Shown piece after piece: positions 8,985-19,295 of a stretch of DNA of 64,000 nt; the first letter of the stretch is position 1, and the number at the start of each line of letters is the position of its first letter. The stretch is from Cellulophaga sp. HaHa_2_95 (lineage in GTDB: Bacteria; Bacteroidota; Bacteroidia; Flavobacteriales; Flavobacteriaceae), in NCBI RefSeq assembly GCF_019278565.1, contig NZ_CP058988.1, positions 4,216,001-4,280,000 of the forward strand, read 5' to 3'. The notes under the pieces were generated by a model that saw nothing but the letters and a program-made list of their open reading frames with translations, was not told the DNA's origin and did not search any database. The position numbers were made by a program, and so were the translations under genes.

Positions 8985-10088
8985 CTAAGCTTTTATTTTA
9001 TTTTTTAATAATTTTTCAATTTCATCTACAATATCACTTGTAGCATTTGGCATTGCCATTTTCTTGCTATTGACACTCAACTCTTGTTGCTTCTCTTCAT
9101 CTTTAAAAAGCACTGAAAAAACACTTTCAAACTGTGATGCTAAATCACTTTCTTTTACCATTAATGCCGCATCTTTTTGCACTAATGCCATGGCATTTTT
9201 GGTTTGATGATCTTCTGCAACGTTTGGCGAAGGAATGTAGATTACTGGTTTTCCAACAATACACAATTCTGACACCGAACCTGCCCCAGCTCTACTAATT
9301 ACAAAATTAGCCGCCGCATACGCAAAATCCATCCTATTTAAAAAATCAAATACTTTAACGCTATCTGATTGGTGTTTTTTATACTCTTCGTAATATAACT
9401 TACCACATTGCCACACTACTTGTATGCCTAAAGTTTTGAAAAAGTCTAATTCTTTTTCAATAAGTTGGTTTATTCTTCTTGCCCCTAGACTACCTCCTAA
9501 AACCACTAAAGTTGGTTTTGACGCATCTAGCTCAAAAAATGCTAAAGCTTCTTGCTGCGTTGCCGCCATAGTCACCAAATCTTCACGTACAGGGTTTCCT
9601 GTTTTTACAATTTTATCTGCTGGAAAAAATTTCTCCATGCCATCATACGCTACACAAATTTTCTTAGATTTCTCTGCTAATAATTTATTCGTAATTCCTG
9701 CAAAAGAATTCTGTTCTTGTAGCACACATGGCACCCCTTTTCCTGCGGCTCTTTTTAAAAGCGGACCACTAGCAAAGCCACCGGTACCAATTACCACATC
9801 TGGATTAAACCTGTTTACAATTCCACCTGCTTTCACCAAACTACTAATGAGTTTAAAAGGAAACATCAAATTTTTGAAAGTCAGTTTTCTCTGCAATCCT
9901 GAAATCCACAATCCTTCTATCTTATACCCTGCATTGGGTACTTTCTCCATCTCCATTCTATCTTTTGCACCCACAAACAAAAATTCAGCAGTAGGATACC
10001 TACGCTTTAGTTCATTTGCGATTGCCACTGCCGGATAAATATGTCCGCCAGTACCACCTCCAGATAATATAAATTTATAATTGTCCAC
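8985..10088 (-). CDS. murG: UDP-GlcNAc:lipid I GlcNAc transferase MurG
   Basis: A 367-residue GT28 glycosyltransferase that converts lipid I to lipid II on the inner face of the membrane. The N-terminal glycine-rich loop [18 protein letters not shown] is diagnostic. Further motifs are [37 protein letters not shown] and the nucleotide-sugar site [22 protein letters not shown]. The start codon lies inside the end of ftsW (14-bp overlap), so the two are probably translationally coupled. Confidence 0.97.
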   Translation of the reverse strand: MDNYKFILSGGGTGGHIYPAVAIANELKRRYPTAEFLFVGAKDRMEMEKVPNAGYKIEGLWISGLQRKLTFKNLMFPFKLISSLVKAGGIVNRFNPDVVIGTGGFASGPLLKRAAGKGVPCVLQEQNSFAGITNKLLAEKSKKICVAYDGMEKFFPADKIVKTGNPVREDLVTMAATQQEALAFFELDASKPTLVVLGGSLGARRINQLIEKELDFFKTLGIQVVWQCGKLYYEEYKKHQSDSVKVFDFLNRMDFAYAAANFVISRAGAGSVSELCIVGKPVIYIPSPNVAEDHQTKNAMALVQKDAALMVKESDLASQFESVFSVLFKDEEKQQELSVNSKKMAMPNATSDIVDEIEKLLKNKIKA

Positions 10089-11277
10089 TTAACACTTCTA
10101 AAGGGTTTGTATCATCTATTTCTGCTCCACTAGACTCTTCACTTGTTTCTTTATTACTGGCACTCAATATAATACCAATTGCCAAACAAGTCATCCAGGT
10201 AGAGGTTCCTCCACTACTAATTAGCGGCAATGTTTGTCCTGTTACAGGAAATAATTCTACAGCAACCGCCATATTTATAAATGCCTGAAAAACGATAGGT
10301 AAACCAACACCAACGACTAATAATTTCCCAAAAATGGTGTTATTGCCATTTGCAACCACAACAATTCTAAAAAGTAACAACAGATAGAAGAAGACTAAAA
10401 TTAGTCCACCTACTAAACCGTACTCCTCAACAATGATGGCGAAAATAAAATCTGAAGAACTTTGAGGCAGAAAATTCTTCTGAATACTTTTACCTGCACC
10501 TTTCCCGATTACCCCGCCTGTAGCGATGGCAATTTTCGCTTTTTCAATTTGATAATCCGCATCACTATCTTCGTCATTAGCAAAATTTTCAATCCTATTT
10601 TGCCATGTATTTACGCGATTAGGAAATAAATCTGGAGCTGCCTTTGCCACCAAGATAAAAAGGGTCAACACTAAAATACCACTACCTATAATTCCTAATA
10701 AATATTTAATAGGATAGCCTCCTAGAAAGCACAATACCATAACCATGAAAAAGATAATGGCTGCTGTTGAGAAATTCGCAGGTAAAATTAGAATCAAAAC
10801 CAAAAAAACAGGTATCCACAACGGCAAAATACTCTCTTTAAAAGTGATGGCTTTATCTTTTATTTTCGTTAAATAACGTGCTACATAAGCCATTAAAACT
10901 ACGGCGGCTAAATTTGAAGTTTGAAATGTAAACCCAACCAAAGGCAAGCGAATCCATCTACTTGCATTGGCCCCACCAATTGTAGTGCCTTGTGCCAACG
11001 TATATGCTAATAATAATAACACAATAGGCATTGCAATTAAAGATAACCCCTTGAAAAAATGTGTCGGGATTTTATGTACGCCATAAATAATTCCGAAACC
11101 TAAAGCCAACAACAACCCATGTTTAAACAAAAAGCTCAGCGTAGTTCCTGTCCCATTTCCAACAACGTATACCAGATTACTGCTTGCGCTGTAAACTGGT
11201 AAAAAAGAAAACAAGGCAAGTAAGGCCACTATAGCCCAAATTGCTTTATCTCCGCTTATTTTGTTGAAAAATTCCAT
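10075..11277 (-). CDS. ftsW: Septal peptidoglycan polymerase FtsW (SEDS family)
   Basis: A 400-residue polytopic SEDS protein with about ten membrane segments. SEDS traits visible are [19 protein letters not shown], the periplasmic [30 protein letters not shown], and the C-terminal [16 protein letters not shown]. The loop [23 protein letters not shown] is the usual large extracytoplasmic loop. It polymerises lipid II together with the class B penicillin-binding protein encoded upstream. Its context between murD and murG identifies it as FtsW rather than RodA. Confidence 0.96.
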   Translation of the reverse strand: MEFFNKISGDKAIWAIVALLALFSFLPVYSASSNLVYVVGNGTGTTLSFLFKHGLLLALGFGIIYGVHKIPTHFFKGLSLIAMPIVLLLLAYTLAQGTTIGGANASRWIRLPLVGFTFQTSNLAAVVLMAYVARYLTKIKDKAITFKESILPLWIPVFLVLILILPANFSTAAIIFFMVMVLCFLGGYPIKYLLGIIGSGILVLTLFILVAKAAPDLFPNRVNTWQNRIENFANDEDSDADYQIEKAKIAIATGGVIGKGAGKSIQKNFLPQSSSDFIFAIIVEEYGLVGGLILVFFYLLLLFRIVVVANGNNTIFGKLLVVGVGLPIVFQAFINMAVAVELFPVTGQTLPLISSGGTSTWMTCLAIGIILSASNKETSEESSGAEIDDTNPLEVLSGQL

Positions 11278-11282
11278 TTTTA

Positions 11283-12617
11283 TTATAAGTTTTTTACTGC
11301 TGCTTTAAATTGATTTCCGCGATCTTCATAATTATCAAAAAGATCAAAACTAGCACATGCTGGCGATAATAAAACAGTATCACCTCGTTCTGCCATTTTA
11401 TAAGCCACCTTTACAGTTTCTGCCATATCATATGTTTCAACCACAAGATCTACAACATTGCCAAAAGCCTCTATTATTTTGGTATTGTCTTTACCCAAAC
11501 AAATAATTGCTTTTACTTTCTCACGAACCAACGGCATTAAAGACTTGTAATCATTTCCTTTATCTACACCACCAACAATCCAAACTGTTGGAGTCCTCAT
11601 GCTATCTAATGCATAATAGGTAGCATTTACATTGGTAGCTTTAGAATCATTCACGTATTCTACATGATGAATTTTCAGCACCTTTTCTAAACGGTGTTCT
11701 GCACCTTGAAAATTGGCTACACTGTTACGAATAGTTTCTTTTCTAATACCAATAAGTTTTGACGCTGTAGAAGCTGCCATTGTGTTTTTAAGATTGTGTT
11801 TTCCTTCTAAGGATAAAGAATCTGCTTTCATTTTCAGTGTGTCGTTGTTAGTTGTAATCGTTATATCGTTGTTTGTACTATATGCACCTTCTTCTATCAT
11901 GTTCTCTATTGAATAGGGCATTAATTTTGCTTTAACAGGGTGCTTTTCCAACCAATCTGTCAAGTCTTTATCATCTGCATCATAAATAAAATAATCATCT
12001 GCTGTCTGGTTCTCTGCAATTCTAAATTTTGATGCGATATAGTTTTCGTACTTATACTCGTACCGATCTAAATGATCTGGCGAAATATTGGTTAGAATAG
12101 CTATATGCGGTTTAAAAGCTACAATACCATCTAATTGAAAACTACTGATCTCTAATACATAATATTCAAAATCATTCTCTGCTACCATTTTAGCATAGCT
12201 ATCTCCAATGTTCCCTGCCATACCTACATGAAAACCTTCATTCTTTAAAATATGATTGGTTAACATAGTAGTGGTGGTCTTTCCGTTACTACCTGTAATC
12301 CCTATAATTTTTGCATCGGTATACTTTGACGCAAATTCTATTTCAGAGATTACTGGAATTTCCTTTTCCTTTAGTTTCTGAATCAAGGCTATTTTATCTG
12401 GAATACCAGGACTTTTCATGACCACATCTGCATTCAGAATTTTTTCTTCTGTATGCATTTGGTCTTCCCATTCAATATCAAAATGCTCAAGAACTTTTCT
12501 ATACTTATCTTTAATTGCTCCTTTATCGGAAACAAAAACTTCATATCCTTTCTTCTTCCCCAAAATGGCGGTTCCCACACCACTTTCTCCTCCACCAAGA
12601 ATTACCAATCGCTGCAT
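11283..12617 (-). CDS. murD: UDP-MurNAc-L-alanine--D-glutamate ligase
   Basis: A 444-residue cytoplasmic Mur ligase that adds D-Glu. The N-terminal Rossmann-like motif is LGGGESGVGTAILGKK, the ATP loop GITGSNGKTTTTML is near residue 110, and then ISSFQLD, TNISPDHLDRY, NDSKATNVNAT and SPACASFDLFDNYEDRG follow, which are specific to MurD. It lies 5 bp before ftsW and 1 bp after mraY, in one transcription unit. Confidence 0.97.
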   Translation of the reverse strand: MQRLVILGGGESGVGTAILGKKKGYEVFVSDKGAIKDKYRKVLEHFDIEWEDQMHTEEKILNADVVMKSPGIPDKIALIQKLKEKEIPVISEIEFASKYTDAKIIGITGSNGKTTTTMLTNHILKNEGFHVGMAGNIGDSYAKMVAENDFEYYVLEISSFQLDGIVAFKPHIAILTNISPDHLDRYEYKYENYIASKFRIAENQTADDYFIYDADDKDLTDWLEKHPVKAKLMPYSIENMIEEGAYSTNNDITITTNNDTLKMKADSLSLEGKHNLKNTMAASTASKLIGIRKETIRNSVANFQGAEHRLEKVLKIHHVEYVNDSKATNVNATYYALDSMRTPTVWIVGGVDKGNDYKSLMPLVREKVKAIICLGKDNTKIIEAFGNVVDLVVETYDMAETVKVAYKMAERGDTVLLSPACASFDLFDNYEDRGNQFKAAVKNL

Positions 12618-12618
12618 C

Positions 12619-13839
12619 TTATCGCACTTTTAAAGTTACCACGGTGATTACAGCTAGTAAAATTCCAACAATCCAGAAGCGCGTCACAATTTTACTCTCG
12701 TGATAGCCTTTCTTTTGATAATGGTGGTGCAATGGAGCCATGAGAAAAACACGCTTTCCTTCTCCAAATTTTTTCTTGGTATATTTAAAATATCCCACTT
12801 GTAACATTACAGAAATAGATTCTGCAAAGAAGATTCCGCACAACACCGGAATCAATAATTCTTTACGGATGATGATCGCAATAACTGCAATTACCCCTCC
12901 AATAGTTAAACTACCCGTATCTCCCATAAAGACCTGAGCAGGGAAAGCATTATACCATAAAAAACCTACTAAAGCTCCTACAAATGCCGCAACGAAAACC
13001 ACAAGCTCTCCTGCCCTAGGGATGAACATAATATCCAGATAATTGGAAAATATAATATTCCCAGAAATCCAAGTAAAAATACCGAGGGTGAGGACAATTA
13101 TCGCCGAGGATCCAGCTGCCAAACCATCGATACCATCTGTTAGATTTGCTCCGTTTGATACGGCAGTAACAATAATGATAACCACCGGAATAAAAATCAA
13201 CCACGCATACTCTTTTGCTCCGTCACCCATCCAACCAATGAATGAAGTGTAGTCTAATTCATTGTTTTTAAAGAAAGGCACTGTAGTTCTTACTGATTTC
13301 ACTTCCGCACCAGCAACTTTCTCTAACGTATAAGCGGTGGTAATCACACTCTGACTGCGTTCTTTCATCGTTACTTCCGGATGAAAGTATAGGGTAGTCC
13401 CTACAATTAAGCCTAATACAACTTGTCCTAATATTTTAAACCTTCCTTTTAAACCTTCTTTATCCTTTTTAAATATTTTAATATAATCATCTACGAAACC
13501 AATAATTCCCATCCAAATGGTGGTCACAATCAAAAGTAGTACGTAGATATTATCAAGCTTAGCAAATAACAATACGGGAATTAAAGTAGCTAAAATGATA
13601 ATTAGACCACCCATTGTTGGTGTACCTGCTTTCTGTTTCTGTCCGTCAAGACCTAAATCACGAACAGTTTCCCCTATTTGCTTTTTCTGAAGAAAAAGAA
13701 TTATTTTCTTACCATATACCGTAGCAATCAAAAGCGATGTTAATACCGCTAATGCTGCCCTAAAAGTGATAAACTGAAACAGTCCAGCACCTGGGATTTG
13801 ATAATTATCTTCTAAAAATTCAAACAAATAGTATAACAT
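12619..13839 (-). CDS. mraY: Phospho-N-acetylmuramoyl-pentapeptide transferase
   Basis: A 406-residue integral membrane enzyme that makes lipid I from UDP-MurNAc-pentapeptide and undecaprenyl phosphate. Diagnostic motifs are [11 protein letters not shown], the Asp pair in [44 protein letters not shown] and the cytoplasmic [15 protein letters not shown]. About ten membrane segments are visible. The 406-residue length (E. coli 360) reflects an insertion around residues 150-210, as in other Bacteroidota. No murF gene lies between murE and mraY, unlike in E. coli. Confidence 0.97.
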   Translation of the reverse strand: MLYYLFEFLEDNYQIPGAGLFQFITFRAALAVLTSLLIATVYGKKIILFLQKKQIGETVRDLGLDGQKQKAGTPTMGGLIIILATLIPVLLFAKLDNIYVLLLIVTTIWMGIIGFVDDYIKIFKKDKEGLKGRFKILGQVVLGLIVGTTLYFHPEVTMKERSQSVITTAYTLEKVAGAEVKSVRTTVPFFKNNELDYTSFIGWMGDGAKEYAWLIFIPVVIIIVTAVSNGANLTDGIDGLAAGSSAIIVLTLGIFTWISGNIIFSNYLDIMFIPRAGELVVFVAAFVGALVGFLWYNAFPAQVFMGDTGSLTIGGVIAVIAIIIRKELLIPVLCGIFFAESISVMLQVGYFKYTKKKFGEGKRVFLMAPLHHHYQKKGYHESKIVTRFWIVGILLAVITVVTLKVR

Positions 13840-13894
13840 ACTTTACTTCGTGTCTTAATGGTTTTCAATTACTGTGAGCGTAATTGTAGTTGTT

Positions 13895-15358
13895 TTATTT
13901 ATTTAAGTCCTTTAATAAATTTTGAACGGTTTCGTAGTCATCAAAATGAGCTCTTACCCCATTAATCTCTTGATACGTTTCATGGCCTTTTCCTGCGATT
14001 AAAATAATATCATTGGAATTCGCCAATTGACAAGCTGTCTTTATAGCCTGTGCTCTATTTTCAATAGTTAGGGTTTTTCTAACATTTTGAGCTTCAACTC
14101 CCGCCTCAATTTCTTTAAGTATTTCTTCCGGATTCTCTGTTCTAGGATTATCAGAAGTAAATATGACGGTGGTACTCATATCTGATGCGATATGCCCCAT
14201 AACCGGACGTTTGGTTTTATCTCTATCACCACCACAGCCTACAACAGTGATGACATTTTCATTTCCTGTTCTCAATGAATTAATGGTATCCAGCACATTT
14301 CTAAGTGCATCTGGCGTATGTGCATAATCTACAATAGCTGTAATTCTTTCTTTAGAGATAAAATATTGAAATCTGCCATCGACATTCTCTAACTCACTTA
14401 AAAGCCTTAGTATTTCTAATTTCTCTAAACCTAATAATTGTGCTGTACCATAGATTGCCAACATATTATAGGCATTAAAATCACCTATTAATTTTGACCA
14501 CACCTCATTACCATCAATCTTTAAAAGTTGCCCATTAAATTGATTTTCTAGAATTTGAGCTTTATAATCTGCATACGTTTTTAAAGCATATGTATACTTT
14601 CTTGCCTTTGTGTTTTGCAACATTACTAAGCCATTCTTATCATCAATATTAGTCAGCACAAAAGCTTTCTTAGACAGGTTATCAAAAAGTGATTTCTTGG
14701 TGTCCCTGTATTCTGCAAAGGTTTTATGATAATCTAAATGATCATGAGAAAGGTTTGTAAAAATCGCTCCTTCAAAAACTAAACCTTCTGTTCTTTTTTG
14801 ATGTATACCATGAGAACTTACCTCCATAAAACAAAACTCCACTCCAACATCATTCATCAATTTTAAATGATGATTTATTGTTAAAGCATCAGGTGTTGTA
14901 TGACTAGTTTTATAGGTAGTATCATCTACCATGATTTTAATCGTAGAAATAAGTCCCACTTTAAAACCTGCTTTCTTAAATAATTGATACAGCAAACTAC
15001 TAATGGTTGTTTTTCCATTTGTTCCTGTAACCCCTACAAGCTTTAAATTTTTAGATGGATTATCATAAAAATTAGAAGCCATGATAGCCAAAGCCTTATT
15101 ACCATTATCTACTGCCACGTAAGTAACACCTTCTTCAAGAACTTCAGGCATAAACTCACAAACGATGGTTTTAGCTCCTAATGAAATAGCCTTATCAATA
15201 TACTTATGACCATCTGTGATTGTACCTTTTATTGCGATAAAAACATCATCAGCGGATACTATGCGCGAATCAAAGCAAATAGAATTTACCATAACCGAGG
15301 TAGAACCGCTAACCGCAGTAATACTCACCCCAAATAATATGTCTTTAAGTGATTTCAT
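13895..15358 (-). CDS. murE: UDP-MurNAc-tripeptide synthetase MurE (meso-DAP type)
   Basis: A 487-residue Mur ligase that adds the third residue of the stem peptide. The ATP loop is GVTGTNGKTTISSL near residue 110, followed by MEVSSHGI, NLSHDHLDYH and VDYAHTPDAL. The DNPRTENPEEI motif late in the protein marks meso-diaminopimelate specificity, as expected in a Gram-negative wall. Its start overlaps the ftsI end by 4 bp. A 55-bp gap separates it from mraY. Confidence 0.97.
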   Translation of the reverse strand: MKSLKDILFGVSITAVSGSTSVMVNSICFDSRIVSADDVFIAIKGTITDGHKYIDKAISLGAKTIVCEFMPEVLEEGVTYVAVDNGNKALAIMASNFYDNPSKNLKLVGVTGTNGKTTISSLLYQLFKKAGFKVGLISTIKIMVDDTTYKTSHTTPDALTINHHLKLMNDVGVEFCFMEVSSHGIHQKRTEGLVFEGAIFTNLSHDHLDYHKTFAEYRDTKKSLFDNLSKKAFVLTNIDDKNGLVMLQNTKARKYTYALKTYADYKAQILENQFNGQLLKIDGNEVWSKLIGDFNAYNMLAIYGTAQLLGLEKLEILRLLSELENVDGRFQYFISKERITAIVDYAHTPDALRNVLDTINSLRTGNENVITVVGCGGDRDKTKRPVMGHIASDMSTTVIFTSDNPRTENPEEILKEIEAGVEAQNVRKTLTIENRAQAIKTACQLANSNDIILIAGKGHETYQEINGVRAHFDDYETVQNLLKDLNK

Positions 15359-17358
15359 GATAATTCTAATACAATTACTCCTGCAGCGCTAATATTCACA
15401 CCTTTTGCAGATTGTTTTTTTACTTTACCGTATCCTGTAACCTTAACTTGTAAGCCTAAATTTTCTAAAATTGCAATAGCATCCATACCGCTCATTCCTT
15501 CTACATTAGGAACCTTGCTATATTTCTTCGATGCTTCTGCATAATATTGCTCGTATTTTTTCTCCAATCCAGGGTCATTAATTTCTAAACCATCAACCTC
15601 ATCTACTAAAGGCGAAGTTGCATATATTTTTTGTGCGATAGATTTAAATACAGGCCCTGAAACGTCTGCCCCATAATATCCAACACTTTTGTCTGGTTCA
15701 TGAATCACCACGATACATGAATACTTTGGTTCATCTGCTGGGAAATACCCAGAAAATGTGGAAATGTATTTTAACTTATTTGGATCTTTAGATACATAAT
15801 CTTTCTGCGCTGTACCAGTCTTACCCGCCATAGAAAAATTTGGCGAATACAAACTATGCCCTGTACCATACTTCTTTTCTACCACGTTTTTCAACATCTC
15901 CTTAACCTTATCTATCGTTTCTTGCGAACAGATGGATGGATTTATCACTTCTTTATCAAACTTAAAAATGGTTTTATCCCATTCTTTCACTTCTTTTAAA
16001 AGACGTGGCTTAACCATTTCTCCATTATTAGCTATAGCATTATAAAAGGTAAGTGTCTGCAAAGGTGTAAGCGAAACTTCATACCCATGAGACATCCATG
16101 CTAAAGAAATACCAGACCAACCTTTATCACCTGGATACCGAATTACAGGAGCGCCTTCTCCTTTAATAGGAAGATCAAGTTTCCTATTCAATCCCATATT
16201 CATCAAACGGTTTACATACTTCTCTGGGTTATCTTTATAGTTGTTGTAAATAATTTTAGCAAATGCTGTATTTGATGAAATTTCAAAAGCTCTAGCAGCC
16301 GATATTTTTCCGTAGCCTCCCCATTTAGAATCTCTAACCGTTTTATTATATACTTTAAACAATCCTTTTTCAGTATCTATAACTGTGCTCGTATCTATGA
16401 CCTTATCTTCTAAAGCAACCACCATTGACATTAACTTAAAAGTAGAACCTGGTTCATGAGATTCTCCAATGGCATAATTCAATCGCTCGTAATACTTGTC
16501 ACCTTCTGTTTTTCCAAGGTTTGAAATTGCTTTAATTTCACCAGTCTTGGTTTCCATTACAATAACACAGCCATGGTCTGCCTTGTACTTTTCTAATTGC
16601 GCCAGCAGTGCATGATGCGCAATATCTTGTATATTAACATCTATAGTAGAATACACATCATAGCCGTCTTTGGGCTCCACGATGTTATCCATACCTATAG
16701 GTTTCCATTGGTTTTTTGCAATTTTTTGCTTTAAACGACTCCCTTTTATTCCGCTTAAGTATTCCGTAAAAGCACCTTCTAAACCTACACGAGTAGCATA
16801 TCCATTTTCATCAAAACGCTCATACCCCACACTACGCTCCGCTATTTTTCCCAAAGGATGTTCCCGAACCGTATTTTGCTCTACCACAATACCACCGCGA
16901 TTAGGACCTTTCTCAAACAATGGAAACTTCTTTATCTGAACATAGTCTGAGTAGTCTAGATTTCTAACCACCAAAGCGTACCTATTTTTGTTTGCTTTGG
17001 CCTTGCGAAAAATCTGCTCATAATGCGATGCAGGCCTACCTAACAATTTTGATAAGGATTGACATAAGGGCTTAAGGTTTTCTTTAAAATCTTTATCCTT
17101 TACGGTCACCGCATCAAAACGAATATTAAAACGAGAAACAGAAGTAGCTAACAAACTACCATCTGCAGAATATAGATTACCGCGATTTGGGGTGATTGTA
17201 AAAACCTTTTCCGTACGATCTTCGGCTAATTGACGGTACTTATCACCATCAACCAACTGAATACTAAAAAGCTTTACAACTACCGCAACAGCGAATAGTA
17301 CCAGAAATACTGCTACTATATATAGTCTCGTTAATATTTTTTTTTCTGTAACCGCCAT
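15355..17358 (-). CDS. ftsI: Class B penicillin-binding protein FtsI (PBP3) with C-terminal PASTA domain
   Basis: A 667-residue division transpeptidase. A short cytoplasmic start and one membrane segment (about residues 12-32) precede the dimerisation domain (ITPNRGNLYSADGSLLA). The transpeptidase domain shows the active-site S-x-x-K in SHEPGSTFKLMS, S-x-N in ISSNTAFAK and K-T-G in AGKTGTAQK. The last 60 residues (KVPNVEGMSGMDAIAIL onward) form one PASTA repeat, a trait common in Bacteroidota but absent from E. coli FtsI. It partners FtsW. It overlaps murE by 4 bp and abuts the ftsL-like gene by 1 bp. Confidence 0.96.
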   Translation of the reverse strand: MAVTEKKILTRLYIVAVFLVLFAVAVVVKLFSIQLVDGDKYRQLAEDRTEKVFTITPNRGNLYSADGSLLATSVSRFNIRFDAVTVKDKDFKENLKPLCQSLSKLLGRPASHYEQIFRKAKANKNRYALVVRNLDYSDYVQIKKFPLFEKGPNRGGIVVEQNTVREHPLGKIAERSVGYERFDENGYATRVGLEGAFTEYLSGIKGSRLKQKIAKNQWKPIGMDNIVEPKDGYDVYSTIDVNIQDIAHHALLAQLEKYKADHGCVIVMETKTGEIKAISNLGKTEGDKYYERLNYAIGESHEPGSTFKLMSMVVALEDKVIDTSTVIDTEKGLFKVYNKTVRDSKWGGYGKISAARAFEISSNTAFAKIIYNNYKDNPEKYVNRLMNMGLNRKLDLPIKGEGAPVIRYPGDKGWSGISLAWMSHGYEVSLTPLQTLTFYNAIANNGEMVKPRLLKEVKEWDKTIFKFDKEVINPSICSQETIDKVKEMLKNVVEKKYGTGHSLYSPNFSMAGKTGTAQKDYVSKDPNKLKYISTFSGYFPADEPKYSCIVVIHEPDKSVGYYGADVSGPVFKSIAQKIYATSPLVDEVDGLEINDPGLEKKYEQYYAEASKKYSKVPNVEGMSGMDAIAILENLGLQVKVTGYGKVKKQSAKGVNISAAGVIVLELS

Positions 17359-17675
17359 TATTCAGCCGATTTAACTCTTATTTTATGTGGTGGCGTTTCT
17401 GAAGGAAACAAACCATCATTACTTACTGTTTTTAATATTTCCGATTCGAGCTTTAGTTTCTGAACATCTGTTTGCCCATCTATAAACTCACTTCGCAATT
17501 CTTTCACCTCTTCGTTCAACGCTGCAATCTGATGCACTTTACTATCTGCACCATGAGAGCTTGCAATCATCACTGCCGCTAAAAAAGAAGTGAAAATGAT
17601 AAAAATCCAATTTTTTGGAGCGTCGCCACTCACTAAAAATTTTCCTTTTAAGATATCTAACAAGCCTTTTCGCAT
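17358..17675 (-). CDS. FtsL-like cell division protein
   Basis: A 105-residue bitopic protein with a short basic cytoplasmic start, a membrane segment (about residues 24-40, WIFIIFTSFLAAVMIAS) and a periplasmic coiled coil (about residues 48-80, HQIAALNEEVKELRSEF). Size, topology and place between rsmH and ftsI match FtsL, although the family has almost no sequence conservation. FtsL acts with FtsB and FtsQ to activate FtsWI. It lies 2 bp after rsmH and overlaps ftsI by 1 bp. Confidence 0.85.
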   Translation of the reverse strand: MRKGLLDILKGKFLVSGDAPKNWIFIIFTSFLAAVMIASSHGADSKVHQIAALNEEVKELRSEFIDGQTDVQKLKLESEILKTVSNDGLFPSETPPHKIRVKSAE

Positions 17676-17677
17676 GA

Positions 17678-18586
17678 TTACTTTTTGCTTTTTGCTTTTT
17701 CTGCAATTCTTAATTTCGCACTACGCGCTCTACTATTACTTGCAATTTCTTTTTTAGAAGGAACCACCAATCCACCTACTTTTTTAAGCGGAAGATTCAT
17801 ATTCCCGTAAAAATCTTTATCTGGCTCTCCTTCAAATTTTCCTGATCTAAAAAAGTTCTTTACCAATCTATCTTCCAACGAGTGATAACTAATAACACTT
17901 AAGCGACCTTCCTCATTTAATAACTCCGGCACTTGCATTAAAAATTCTTTAATCACCTCAATCTCCTGATTCACTTCAATACGTATAGCTTGATAAATCT
18001 GAGCTAAAATTTTATGTTCCACCCGTGCAGGCAAAAATTGTTTTAAACCAGATTTCAATTGATCCGTGGTTTTAATTGGCTCCACTTCTCTATTTGCAAT
18101 AATTGCTGTAGCTATAGCATTTGCATTTCTTAAATCACCATATTGAAATAACACCCTGCGCAACTCATCATAATCATAAGCATTCACTACATCATAAGCA
18201 GAAACGGTATTTCGCTTACTCATACGCATATCTAAATCTGCATCAAAACGAGTAGAAAATCCGCGCTCAGCAACATCAAATTGATGAGATGAAACACCAA
18301 AATCACCCAAAATACCATCCACTTTACGCACTCCGTAAAACTTCAAAAACTGACCAATGAATCTAAAATTCTCATGAATCAAAACAAAACGCTCATCATC
18401 AATAGCATTTTTAAGCGCATCTTCATCTTGATCAAAGGCGTATAATTTTCCTTTCGCTCCTAAGCGACTCAAAATTTCTTTTGAATGACCACCACCACCG
18501 AAAGTAACATCCACATAAATGCCGTCACTTTTAATATTTAGCCCATCTATAGACTCCGTTAATAATACTGGATTATGATAATTCAT
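17678..18586 (-). CDS. rsmH: 16S rRNA (cytosine1402-N4)-methyltransferase RsmH
   Basis: A 302-residue SAM-dependent methyltransferase (formerly MraW) that modifies C1402 in the 16S rRNA decoding centre. It begins with NYHNPVLLTESIDGL and the SAM loop VDVTFGGGGHSKEILSRLG. Further motifs are GDFGVSSHQFD, RGFSTRFDADLDMRM and SVISYHSLEDRLVKNFFR. The start overlaps the end of mraZ by 14 bp, the usual coupling at the head of the dcw cluster. Confidence 0.97.
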   Translation of the reverse strand: MNYHNPVLLTESIDGLNIKSDGIYVDVTFGGGGHSKEILSRLGAKGKLYAFDQDEDALKNAIDDERFVLIHENFRFIGQFLKFYGVRKVDGILGDFGVSSHQFDVAERGFSTRFDADLDMRMSKRNTVSAYDVVNAYDYDELRRVLFQYGDLRNANAIATAIIANREVEPIKTTDQLKSGLKQFLPARVEHKILAQIYQAIRIEVNQEIEVIKEFLMQVPELLNEEGRLSVISYHSLEDRLVKNFFRSGKFEGEPDKDFYGNMNLPLKKVGGLVVPSKKEIASNSRARSAKLRIAEKAKSKK

Positions 18587-19037
18587 CTTCGTCTCCTCCC
18601 ATTACTTCTTCTGCCAATGCTGCAAAGTCTAGAGTAGTATCCTCTAACACTTTTTCGTAGCTGTCTTTATCCCAAATTTCAATAATATTTATAGCCGAAC
18701 TTAAGACTACTTCTTTAGCAATATTTGCAACATCAATTAAATTCTTAGGAATTAATAATCTTCCTGTTGCATCAATCTCTATTACCTTTACACCCGCAGA
18801 AAAACGACGGATAAAATCATTGTTCTTTTTGACAAAACGATTTTTCTTATTCATTTTCTCCATTAAGAGATTCCACTCTTTCATTGGATATAATTCTAAA
18901 CAAGGTTGAAAGACTGATCGCTTGATAACAAAACCATCTGTTAACACTGGAGACATCTGATTTTTAAGCGCAACAGGCAGCATTACCCGACCTTTCGCGT
19001 CCGCTTTACAATCATATGTACCAATAAAATTGATCAC
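18573..19037 (-). CDS. mraZ: Transcriptional regulator MraZ
   Basis: A 154-residue protein with two AbrB/SpoVT-like DNA-binding halves, GTYDCKADAKGRVMLP (residues 5-20) and VIEIDATGRLLIPKNLI (about residues 85-101). MraZ forms ring oligomers that bind direct repeats upstream of its own gene and repress the dcw operon. Here it is the first gene of the cluster. Three GTGGT repeats of 10-bp period lie 48-72 bp upstream of the start codon and form the likely autoregulatory site. Confidence 0.96.
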   Translation of the reverse strand: MINFIGTYDCKADAKGRVMLPVALKNQMSPVLTDGFVIKRSVFQPCLELYPMKEWNLLMEKMNKKNRFVKKNNDFIRRFSAGVKVIEIDATGRLLIPKNLIDVANIAKEVVLSSAINIIEIWDKDSYEKVLEDTTLDFAALAEEVMGGDEDELS

Positions 19038-19065
19038 TTTTTTATCCTTGTTTCAAATTATAACT

Positions 19066-19073
19066 CAAATATA
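19066..19073 (-). promoter_or_regulatory. -7 element of the mraZ/dcw promoter
   Basis: The minus strand reads TATATTTG, an exact TAnnTTTG match, 28 bp before the mraZ ATG. The nearest TTG upstream (19089-19091) is 15 bp away, shorter than usual, so the -33 contact is uncertain. The region overlaps the MraZ repeats. Confidence 0.6.
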
Positions 19074-19084
19074 TTGATTTTATT

Positions 19085-19109
19085 ACCACAATTTACCACT
19101 ATTTACCAC
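19085..19109 (-). promoter_or_regulatory. Probable MraZ operator: three GTGGT direct repeats
   Basis: On the minus strand GTGGT occurs three times at an exact 10-bp period (plus-strand ACCAC at 19085, 19095 and 19105), each followed by AA(A/T)-rich bases. E. coli MraZ binds three TGGG-type repeats separated by 5 bp, the same arrangement. The site covers the expected -33 region of the mraZ promoter, so bound MraZ would block transcription. Confidence 0.75.
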
Positions 19110-19262
19110 ATTGTTAATAAATTCTGATATATTAGAGGTCTGAAAACTTCTAAAAAAGACGCTAGACGGACTTTAGAATTTTCAAAAACAACAATTTCAA
19201 GGCTCAAAATTGTCTTGGCAAATGACAATAAAACAAGTATAGACGTATTATTAGGAAATGTC

Positions 19263-19270
19263 TATATTTG
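19263..19270 (+). promoter_or_regulatory. -7 element upstream of the alpha/beta hydrolase gene
   Basis: TATATTTG lies 26 bp before the preferred ATG at 19296 and is an exact TAnnTTTG match. No TTG is found at normal spacing. It supports the downstream start, because a start at 19215 would lie upstream of this promoter. Confidence 0.45.
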
Positions 19271-19295
19271 CCGTTACAGAATACAACCTACATTA

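Noticed and set aside
19215..19295. Extra 27 residues at the start of the alpha/beta hydrolase
   Set aside because: They lie upstream of the likely promoter and do not resemble a hydrolase or a signal peptide.
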